Origin: Verrucomicrobiota bacterium
Lineage (GTDB): Bacteria; Verrucomicrobiota; Verrucomicrobiia; Opitutales; Opitutaceae
Assembly (NCBI GenBank): GCA_023430565.1
Contig: JAEZAD010000229.1
Location: 1-47,066 of the forward strand
Direction of reading: 5' to 3'
Length of the DNA stretch: 47,066 nucleotides
Of this stretch, positions 24,531 to 31,599 are shown in pieces. Numbering within the stretch: the first letter of the stretch is position 1; each line of letters begins with the position of its first letter. The notes below the pieces were generated by a model. The model had not been told where the DNA came from. It worked only from the letters and a program-made list of their open reading frames with translations, and made no database searches. Both the position numbers and the translations under genes were made by a program.

Positions 24531-25841
24531 TTATTTCGGCGCGAGTGCGGCGAGCGTGGACACGAGGTGGAATGGCTCGACGGGCTTGGTGAGGCAGGTC
24601 TGAAAACCGCTTTCGAAGGCCTGCTCGCAGATCGCATCGCCCGCGAAGGCGGTGACAGCGACGGCGGGGACGGGCGGCGTGTGGCTCAGCTCCTCGGTTT
24701 CGCGAATCTGACGGAGGAGCGTGAAACCATCGACGACCGGGAGGCCGAGGTCGCTGACGATGACATCGGGGCGCCGGCGATCGAACACGTCGCGGGCGGA
24801 CGGGGCGGAATCGACGGCCTGGACGTCGGCGCCGGCTTCGACGAGCACGGCGGTGAGGGCGCGGCGGGTGGCGGCGGCATCCTCGACGAGCAGCACGTGG
24901 CGGCCGGCGAGCAGGCCTTGCAGGTGGGTTTTTTCGCGCGAGGGCGCGATACCGGCGTTGGGATCCTGCGCGGCGGCGGGAAGGCGGACGCGCAGGACGG
25001 TGCCGGAGCCGACGCCGTTGCTCTCGGCGTGGATCGTGCCGCCGTGGAGCTCGGCAATTTGCCGCGCGATGGCGAGGCCGAGGCCGACGCCGCTTTCGGT
25101 GCGCACGCGGGCGTGTTCGACCTGGACGAAGCGTTCGAAGATCTGCTCGAGGTGTTCCCGGGCGATGCCGATGCCGGTGTCGCGCACGACCAGTTCGGCT
25201 CCGCCCGAAGGGTCGCGGGAGAGTTCGACGGAGATGCGGCCGCCGACGGGGGTGAACTTGACGGCGTTTTCGACGAGATGGCTGACGAGCTGGGTGAAGC
25301 GTCGCGGGTCGGCGTGGAACATGCCGACGTCGGCCGGGATGGTGTCGACGAGAGTGATCTGTTTCGAGCGTGCGCCCTCGCGCCACGGGTCGATGCCGGC
25401 GCGGACGACGGTGCCGAGATCGATGTCGCGGCGGTCGAGGCGGAGCTTGCCCGACATGATGCGCGACGTATCGACGAGGTGCTCGATCAATTCGCGCTGT
25501 TCCTCGGCGCTGCGCTTGATGGAATCGAGGGCTTCGCGCAGCTGCTGCGGGTCGATGGTTTCCTGGTCCTCGATGAGGCTGGTCCAGAGGACGATGGCGG
25601 AGAGGGGCGTCCGCAGCTCGTGCGACACGCTCGAGAGAAAACGCTCCTTGGCGTCGCTGGCGGCGTCGACTTCGCGGCGGGCCTGGGCGAGGGCGCGACG
25701 GGTGGATTCGAGTTGTTGTTTCAGCCAGGCGATTTCGTCGTGCGCTCCGGAGAGCGCACGCTTAACGGCCTCCGGATCGGCCGGCGCGGGGCCGGACGGT
25801 TCGGGTTTGGATTGGATGGAAACTGCGACTTTCGCGCTCAC
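24531..25841 (-). CDS. Soluble hybrid histidine kinase with receiver domain
   Basis: 436 residues from a GTG at 25839-25841. An N-terminal coiled coil (about 25-65) leads to HisKA with SVSHELRTPL (H74) and HATPase_c motifs N-box ENAVKFTP (191-198), DTGIGI (221-226) and GVGLGLA (251-257). The C-terminal receiver domain has the acidic pair E320/D321, the phospho-acceptor D364 in SDLGLP, and the conserved K in TKPV. There is no transmembrane segment or sensory domain such as PAS or GAF, so it is cytoplasmic and its input must come from a partner. No separate response regulator gene is adjacent. Confidence 0.92.
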   Translation of the reverse strand: MSAKVAVSIQSKPEPSGPAPADPEAVKRALSGAHDEIAWLKQQLESTRRALAQARREVDAASDAKERFLSSVSHELRTPLSAIVLWTSLIEDQETIDPQQLREALDSIKRSAEEQRELIEHLVDTSRIMSGKLRLDRRDIDLGTVVRAGIDPWREGARSKQITLVDTIPADVGMFHADPRRFTQLVSHLVENAVKFTPVGGRISVELSRDPSGGAELVVRDTGIGIAREHLEQIFERFVQVEHARVRTESGVGLGLAIARQIAELHGGTIHAESNGVGSGTVLRVRLPAAAQDPNAGIAPSREKTHLQGLLAGRHVLLVEDAAATRRALTAVLVEAGADVQAVDSAPSARDVFDRRRPDVIVSDLGLPVVDGFTLLRQIRETEELSHTPPVPAVAVTAFAGDAICEQAFESGFQTCLTKPVEPFHLVSTLAALAPK

Positions 25842-26001
25842 TGATGTCTGAAGTTATCCCAAAATTAGCGGAATGCCATGGAGCCGTTTACCCCGAATGG
25901 TCCCGGTGAGGGGCAGGCGGGATGAGAGGGCGAGGGCATTGAACGGACGTAATGGTAGCGAGGAAGGAGCGGCTGTTCCGAGAACACGCGCGATGACGCG
26001 T

Positions 26002-26020
26002 CCATGAATGCCGTTCATGG
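26002..26020. repeat. 7-bp inverted repeat
   Basis: CCATGAA and TTCATGG separated by 5 nt, 30 nt beyond the PF10091 gene stop and about 160 nt upstream of the hybrid kinase. It could be an operator or a transcript end stem; no T-run follows. Confidence 0.35.
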
Positions 26021-26049
26021 GTCGGCGGCGGACCGGGGTGGTGGTTTTG

Positions 26050-28233
26050 CTAGTTGGCGTCGGGACGAAAACCGATGGCGTCGAGGGCGGGCCGGATCTC
26101 GTGATTCGCCATGAAATGCTTCCAGATGAGACCGGTGCGGTGGTTTTCGATCATGACGGTGATGGGGGCCTGGTTGAGCGCCATGTAGACCGGCGCGAAC
26201 CAGTTCTGCGTCTGATTAAAACCATCGTAAAAACCGTAGATGCCCCAGGTTTTCGCCCCGAGGTCGCGATAAAAGTGTTTCAGCGCGGCCATGGATTCGG
26301 CGGGCGTGTAGGGGAACGAGGCGAGGGAGGCCATGATGTTGAGGGTGCCGTTATCGTCGCGCGGGAGCGGGCGGCCGCCGCCGGAATTGATGCCGGCGGA
26401 GAGACCCCAGGCATCGGGGCCGTAGCCGACGAACTTCCGGGGGTTTTCGACACAGTAGGCGTGGTTGATGCGGGCGATGGCGCGGTTGTTCTCGAAATAG
26501 TTCGTATAACGATCGCGGATACCGCGGGGATCGAAGCCCAGGAAGGAAAAATGGGTGAAGAAGAGGTCGGCGCCGTTGCCCTCGCCGACGTCGAGCTTGA
26601 TGCCGTAGTAGGAGTTGCCGTTGACGTAGCGGTCGCCCTGGGTGGTGCGGCTCCAATTCCGGCGGTAGGCGACGTGGCGGCCGGACGTGCCGGCCCAGCC
26701 GGTGTGGTAGAGCTCGGCGGGGACGGCGTGCGTGGGCGAGGCGATGGCGAGGAGATAGATGATCATCGTCTCGTTCCAGCCGATGAGCGGGTGACTGATG
26801 TGAAACGCGTGGTCGGGCGACCAGTGCCAGTAGAGGACGTCGCTGTCCTTGGTTTTTCGATACCAGCTCCATTCGACCTCGCGCCAGAGCTTCGTGACGG
26901 TGTCGCGGATTTCCTTTTCGACGGGATTGTCGCGGGAAAAATAGCTGCGGGCGGCGAGGAGGCCCTGGATCATGAAGGCGGTTTCGACGAGGTCGCCGCC
27001 GTTGTCGTATTTGCCGAAGAACGGGATGGTTTTGCCCGTTTCGCCGTTGAGAAAGTGCGGCCAGACGCCGTGGAAGCGGTCGGCGCGGGAGAGGAAGCGC
27101 GTGATGAGCGCGACGCGGTCGGCGGCCTGCTGGCGGGTGATCCAGCCGCGTTCGGCGCCGACGAGAAGCGACATGACGCCGAAGCCGCTGCCGCCGAGCG
27201 CGAGGAGATTTTCGTCGCCGGGGAGGACTTCGGGGGCGAGGCCGGCCTTCGGGTGGGCGGCTTCCCAGTAGTAGCGGAAGCACGCTTCCTGGACCATATC
27301 GAGGAGCTCGTCGTCGTTGAGCGCGCGGGTGGCGGTGCTGGAGATGGCGGAGGGCGGGGATTCGTTGCCGGCGAGATCGACGGCGGTGACGCGGTAGTGC
27401 ACGACGCGATCGGACGCGCCGATGAAGTCAGCGAAGCGCGAGCGGGTGCGTTGCGACGTGCCGACCGGTTGAAAGTTGGTGCCGTCGACGGCGCGGTAGA
27501 TGCGATAGGCGAGGAGATCGGGCGCTTCGCTGTGATTCCAGGCGACGTCGACGTGGCGGTCGAAGCCGCGGGTGGTGAGTGTCGGCGGCGCGGGCGGGGG
27601 CGTCGTGTCTTTCGGGTCGATGTCGCGCACCTGGAAATCGTCGACGTAGAGCGTGTGCTCGCGGTCGTCGTCGAGGCCCTGCATGAACGCGATGCTCAGG
27701 AGTTTTTCGGGGTTGAAGGCGTTGTCGGTGGTGCCGTGGTAGATCGCGGATTTGAAGGTGGCGAAGGGGATGGTGATGAGCGTCCACTTCCTGGCGGGGA
27801 TCCGTTCGTCGCCGCGGACGAGGGTGATGGTGGGCGTGCCGTTTTCGTCGAGGTCGCGCAGGTAGATGCGCGGAGAGTTTTCGGCGGTGAGCTCGGAATC
27901 GGCGTAGCACCAGAACGTGAGGGCGGCGCCTTCGAAGCGGAAAGGGCGGGCGTAGCGGCGCGGAATTTCGAGGGTCATGCGCCAGTCGCCGCCGGTGGCG
28001 GAGCGCCATTTGAGGCGGAGGGCGTTGGGCGGGGAGACGAAGTGGGAGGCGTCGACGGGGAATTTGCCGTTGAAGGTGTCGAGGGTGCTCGGCGCGACGA
28101 GATAGCTAAGCGAGGAATCGTAGCCGCCGTCGGCGAGGCTGTTGTCGAACATCACATGACGGTCGTAGAACGGCGGCTGGGCGAGAGCGGCGGCGACGAG
28201 CGTGAGAAAAACGAGGGCGGACAAGCGATTCAT
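26050..28233 (-). CDS. Secreted PF10091 glucoamylase-like (GH144-type) enzyme with N-terminal binding and Fn3 domains
   Basis: 727 residues from the ATG at 28231-28233, giving the signal MNRLSALVFLTLVAAALAQP; the longer frame reads through a repeat. A beta-sandwich, galactose-binding-like domain spans about 20-200. A fibronectin type III domain follows (about 205-290: VDVAWNHSEAPDLLAYRIYR). The catalytic part has RYYWEAAHPKAGL, GWNETMIIYLLAIASPTH and the closing IENHRTGLIWKHF, all typical of PF10091. Characterised members with this domain are endo-beta-1,2-glucanases of GH144, though other activities exist. It follows the TonB receptor gene with hairpins in the gap, so it probably belongs to a polysaccharide-use operon. 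Confidence 0.85.
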   Translation of the reverse strand: MNRLSALVFLTLVAAALAQPPFYDRHVMFDNSLADGGYDSSLSYLVAPSTLDTFNGKFPVDASHFVSPPNALRLKWRSATGGDWRMTLEIPRRYARPFRFEGAALTFWCYADSELTAENSPRIYLRDLDENGTPTITLVRGDERIPARKWTLITIPFATFKSAIYHGTTDNAFNPEKLLSIAFMQGLDDDREHTLYVDDFQVRDIDPKDTTPPPAPPTLTTRGFDRHVDVAWNHSEAPDLLAYRIYRAVDGTNFQPVGTSQRTRSRFADFIGASDRVVHYRVTAVDLAGNESPPSAISSTATRALNDDELLDMVQEACFRYYWEAAHPKAGLAPEVLPGDENLLALGGSGFGVMSLLVGAERGWITRQQAADRVALITRFLSRADRFHGVWPHFLNGETGKTIPFFGKYDNGGDLVETAFMIQGLLAARSYFSRDNPVEKEIRDTVTKLWREVEWSWYRKTKDSDVLYWHWSPDHAFHISHPLIGWNETMIIYLLAIASPTHAVPAELYHTGWAGTSGRHVAYRRNWSRTTQGDRYVNGNSYYGIKLDVGEGNGADLFFTHFSFLGFDPRGIRDRYTNYFENNRAIARINHAYCVENPRKFVGYGPDAWGLSAGINSGGGRPLPRDDNGTLNIMASLASFPYTPAESMAALKHFYRDLGAKTWGIYGFYDGFNQTQNWFAPVYMALNQAPITVMIENHRTGLIWKHFMANHEIRPALDAIGFRPDAN

Positions 28234-28358
28234 GGGCGGGCGCGAGGAGGGCGGAGGGAGGCAGGGGACGAGCGCGGGATACGTTGGGTCGGTTGGGCAG
28301 GACGGGGAGCGCGAGGAGCAAAAGAGCGCGTGTGCCGAAGCAAATGGAGGACGTGCAC

Positions 28359-28387
28359 CTGGATTCTTCGCTTCGCTCAGAATGACA
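28359..28387. repeat. Dispersed repeat, copy 3
   Basis: Identical over 29 nt to 12248-12276 and 18868-18896. It lies between the TonB receptor gene and the PF10091 gene. Confidence 0.9.
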
Positions 28388-28443
28388 GATATTTTGGCGC
28401 CGGTTATCTCCCGGTAGAGAGGGGGTGAGGGCGGGAACGGAAA

Positions 28444-28464
28444 GGGCGGGTCGGAGACCCGCCC
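28444..28464 (-). terminator. Strong hairpin between the TonB receptor and PF10091 genes
   Basis: A perfect 9-bp stem GGGCGGGTC/GACCCGCCC with a 3-nt loop, 56 nt after the TonB receptor stop. On the minus strand it is followed only by TTT then C, so it may be a weak terminator or an mRNA-stabilising stem that alters expression between the two genes. Confidence 0.45.
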
Positions 28465-28478
28465 TACGGGGGGGAAGC

Positions 28479-28500
28479 GCGGTGAGGGCACCGCGCCTCG
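28479..28500. repeat. GCGGTGGGG-type palindromic repeat, copy 4
   Basis: GCGGTGAGGGCACCGCGCCT forms a 6-bp stem GCGGTG/CACCGC. It lies 19 nt past the TonB receptor stop, next to the larger hairpin at 28444-28464. Confidence 0.75.
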
Positions 28501-28519
28501 ATTTGTTTTGGTGGGAGGG

Positions 28520-31402
28520 TTAGAAGGTGAAACGCGCGGTGAGGCGGATGGTGCGCGGGGTTTGGTAGTAGTAGCCGTTGCGGATGTGGCGGCCGGAGCG
28601 GTCGGTGTAGTCGTTGTGGTAATCGATCACGAGCGGTTCGTGGTAATCGAAGATGTTGTCGACGTTCACGGCGAAGCGGGCTTTTACGCGGCCGAATTCG
28701 GTCTCGTAGGCGACGACGGCGGAGTAGCTGCGGAAGGACGAGCCGAAGTATTCCTCGCCGGCGTAGCTGCCGGCGTAGGGCTTGCCGGTGTAGCTGCCGC
28801 CGAAACCGATGGAGTAGCCGTCGAGCGCTTCATTGGTGAAGATGTAGTTCGCGAACCAGCTCGCGGTGTAGTCGACGGACTTGCGCTGGGGCGCGCCGGC
28901 GACGGATTGGGCGAGCGTGTCCTGGACGCGCGAGATTTCGTTGCGGAGGTCGCTCGCGTGGGTCGGGTCGGTCGTCGCGTCGAGTTGGGCGTTCCACGTG
29001 GCGAGGTTTTCGGCGACGTGGATGCGGGCCATCGGGTAGAAGTCGACGATCTCGGTTTCCGGCAGCGCGTAGCTGGCCTGGAGGCGGAGATTTTCGAATG
29101 GGTTGGCGGTGACTTCGAACTCGTAGCCGGACGCTTCCATCGCGGTGGTGTCGGAATAGGCAACGGCGCCGAAGCCCTCGTCCTGCGGGACGCCGCGAGC
29201 GATGTTGTATTTCTGCCAGACGCCGCGGATGCCGACGGGGTTTTCGACGTTGCGGTTGTTGGACTTCGATTCGTAGCGGCTGAAGCTCGCGTAGTATTTC
29301 CCGTCGGCGGTGGAAACGCGGAGGCCGTAGTCGTAGCCCTCGTTTTCCTCGGGGCCGGGGCGGCTGCCATCGAGGTAGGGTTGGGAGCCGGCGTTGGGCG
29401 GGAGGAGATTTTCGGAATAGTTGGCGAAGACGCCGAGCCAGCCGAAGTAGTAGACGGCGCCGGCGGTGTAGGTGGTGCCCTCGTCGCTCTCGCTCACGCG
29501 CTGGTCGGTGAAGTTGGGGCCGCGGCGATAGCTGACGAGGTCTTCGTCGTAGCTGTCGCGACGGACGCCGAGCGCGATGCTGAGGGCGTCATCGAAGAGG
29601 CGCGTGTTGGAGAACAAGGCGTAGCTGGTGAGTTCGAACTCGTCGTCGAAATCGAACCAGTAGCCTTGCGCGGGAGCGTAGGCGACGGAGTAGCCGTTCA
29701 CGCCGTCGGGGATGTCGGTGAAGGAGTTGGGCTGGTCGAGATAAATGCGGCCCCAGACCATGTTGTCGGCCCACTCGTTGATGGGCCAGGTGCCGTTGGT
29801 GATTTGCGCGAGGTATTGGCGCGCGGAAGTCTGGGTGATGCGCTGCGAGGCGGAGGCGGCGAAGAGCTGGTTGAAGCGGGAGCCGAAGAGTTCGCCGTCC
29901 ATTTTGTAGTTGAGCTGGGCGCGGAGCTCGTCGACCGAACGCGTCTGCGCCTGGCGCGAAAGGAAGAAGTCGGCGAACATCTTGCCGAAATTTGGATTCG
30001 GCGAGCCGTCGGGCATCTGGCGGTTGATGTCGATGGAGGCGCCGCCGGTGCCTTCGTAGTCCTTCGAGGTGGTCTCGGTGTCGTAGGTGAAGAACGCGAC
30101 CTGGAGATCGATGTTCTCGTTGAAGCTGTGGTCGAGGAAGACGCTGAGATTTTCGTAATCGTTGGTTCCGCGACCGGCACCGTAGGTCCAATCGGAGCCG
30201 GGGCGGATCGGAATGCCCGCGGTGGAGGAGTATTCGGTTTCCCACGGCAGCTTGATTTCGTCGGGATACCAGCCCGCGTAAGGTGCCCACGTGAGAGCCT
30301 GGCCGATATCGCGGAGGGAGCCGGTCGAGGCGTAGCCGCCGTTATAAACGCGTCCGGGAATGGCGGGATCGGGATTGGCGATCCATGGCGCCCACAGTTG
30401 CAGGCGGTGGTTGCCGGAGAGGGAAGGGATGAAAACGGGAAACGCTTCCAGGCCGTCGCCCCACGCGCCGGCGGCCGGCATGCGGATCGTGCGGGCGCCG
30501 CCGGTGGGCAGCGCGCCCCAGGTTTCGGAAGCGGTGGTGCCGTCCCAGCCGGAGGCCTTGTCGCCGATGGTGGTGGAGATCAGGGAGTATTTGGAACGAT
30601 AGCCTTCGACCTCGAGGCGAAGGCTCGTGCGATCGGTGAGCTTGTAGAGCGCGGCGACGTCGAGGGCGCGCTTGGTGCCCTCGTCGCCGTTGCGCCAGCC
30701 GCGGACGGTGTCGTGCAGGGCGTTGACGCGGAGGGCGAGCCGGTCGGTGGCGGCGAGATTGTAATCGAGTTCGAAGCGCACGCCGCCGTCGGTGTTGGCG
30801 ATCACGGCGGGGCTGACGAAGGTCTGGTCGAGGCGCGGGACCTTGGTGTAGGTCGAGAGCGTGCCGCCGACGGTGCCGAGGCCGAAGAGGATGCCGTTGG
30901 GGCCGCGGGTGAATTCGACGCGCTCTATATTATAAGCGTCGGCGTTTTCGAAGAACGTGAAGTAGTTTCGCGTGGGACCGGCGCCGCCTTGCTGACCGGA
31001 GCCGACGCCGCGGAAGCTGAAGGCCCACGGATGAAACGCCTGACCGCCGAAACCGCGGCCGGCGAGAGGATCTTCGGGGAGGACGTTGGGCGCCCATTTC
31101 AGCGCTTCGCGGACGTCCTGAATCGCGAGGTCGTCAAGAAACGTCCGCGTGAGCGATGACATCGCCGCGGGCGTGAGTTTGATGGGCGTGTTGGTGCGAC
31201 CGCCGGCGAGGGAGTCGACCGCGACGTAGCCACGATCGCGGGACACGTCGACCGTGAAGGTCTCGAGGACGACCGGCTGGTCGCCGAAGGTGTCGGACGG
31301 ACTGGGGAGGGGCTCGGGATTAACCGGTTGGGCGAGCGCGCCGGCAGGCACGCCGAGGAGTAGGATCGCCGCCAGGGTAAAGCGGGATGGAGTCGAGTTC
31401 AT
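28520..31402 (-). CDS. TonB-dependent outer-membrane receptor
   Basis: 960 residues from the ATG at 31400-31402 with signal peptide MNSTPSRFTLAAILLLGVPA. A TonB box-like LETFTVDVS near residue 47 precedes the plug domain (SLTRTFLDDLAIQDVREALK; FSFRGVG; NIERVEFTRGPNGILFGLG), then a large beta-barrel ending in IRLTARFTF with a terminal Phe. It imports a large substrate across the outer membrane with energy from TonB-ExbBD. No SusD partner is present, as expected outside Bacteroidota. It lies between two PF10091 enzymes on the same strand, so an oligosaccharide substrate is likely. The ATG has no Shine-Dalgarno sequence; a strong one serves an overlapping short frame upstream. Confidence 0.93.
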   Translation of the reverse strand: MNSTPSRFTLAAILLLGVPAGALAQPVNPEPLPSPSDTFGDQPVVLETFTVDVSRDRGYVAVDSLAGGRTNTPIKLTPAAMSSLTRTFLDDLAIQDVREALKWAPNVLPEDPLAGRGFGGQAFHPWAFSFRGVGSGQQGGAGPTRNYFTFFENADAYNIERVEFTRGPNGILFGLGTVGGTLSTYTKVPRLDQTFVSPAVIANTDGGVRFELDYNLAATDRLALRVNALHDTVRGWRNGDEGTKRALDVAALYKLTDRTSLRLEVEGYRSKYSLISTTIGDKASGWDGTTASETWGALPTGGARTIRMPAAGAWGDGLEAFPVFIPSLSGNHRLQLWAPWIANPDPAIPGRVYNGGYASTGSLRDIGQALTWAPYAGWYPDEIKLPWETEYSSTAGIPIRPGSDWTYGAGRGTNDYENLSVFLDHSFNENIDLQVAFFTYDTETTSKDYEGTGGASIDINRQMPDGSPNPNFGKMFADFFLSRQAQTRSVDELRAQLNYKMDGELFGSRFNQLFAASASQRITQTSARQYLAQITNGTWPINEWADNMVWGRIYLDQPNSFTDIPDGVNGYSVAYAPAQGYWFDFDDEFELTSYALFSNTRLFDDALSIALGVRRDSYDEDLVSYRRGPNFTDQRVSESDEGTTYTAGAVYYFGWLGVFANYSENLLPPNAGSQPYLDGSRPGPEENEGYDYGLRVSTADGKYYASFSRYESKSNNRNVENPVGIRGVWQKYNIARGVPQDEGFGAVAYSDTTAMEASGYEFEVTANPFENLRLQASYALPETEIVDFYPMARIHVAENLATWNAQLDATTDPTHASDLRNEISRVQDTLAQSVAGAPQRKSVDYTASWFANYIFTNEALDGYSIGFGGSYTGKPYAGSYAGEEYFGSSFRSYSAVVAYETEFGRVKARFAVNVDNIFDYHEPLVIDYHNDYTDRSGRHIRNGYYYQTPRTIRLTARFTF

Positions 31403-31427
31403 GAGTAGGTGTGTCGGGTGTGTTCAT
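31320..31427 (-). CDS. Possible 35-aa leader ORF overlapping the TonB receptor start
   Basis: An ATG at 31425-31427 is preceded by a near-perfect Shine-Dalgarno GGAGGT at 6-nt spacing. It opens a 35-codon frame (MNTPDTPTHELDSIPL...) that runs through the receptor start in another frame and stops at 31320. The receptor ATG, 25 nt inside, has no ribosome site of its own. The frame may be a translated leader coupling initiation to the receptor, or a trace of an older start separated by a frameshift. No protein homology is recognisable. Confidence 0.35.
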   Translation of the reverse strand: MNTPDTPTHELDSIPLYPGGDPTPRRACRRARPTG

Positions 31428-31573
31428 GCTGGACCTCCGTTTGGGTGATGTGCGGATAGAACATCCAGGCACCAAGGACGTTCCCTCCGACGCATCGAGC
31501 GGATTTGGTGTGTGTGCATCGGGGGACGACGCAGGGAGGGCGGGCGGGAACCGCTCGCTGGGGCTTGCAGGCA

Positions 31574-31591
31574 TCGCGAGCGAGCTCGCGA
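31574..31591. repeat. 8-bp hairpin after the PF10091/CBM9 gene
   Basis: TCGCGAGC and GCTCGCGA with a 2-nt centre, 9 nt past the upstream gene stop and in the leader of the TonB receptor. It could be a REP-like or transcript-stability element. Confidence 0.5.
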
Positions 31592-31599
31592 CCCACGGT

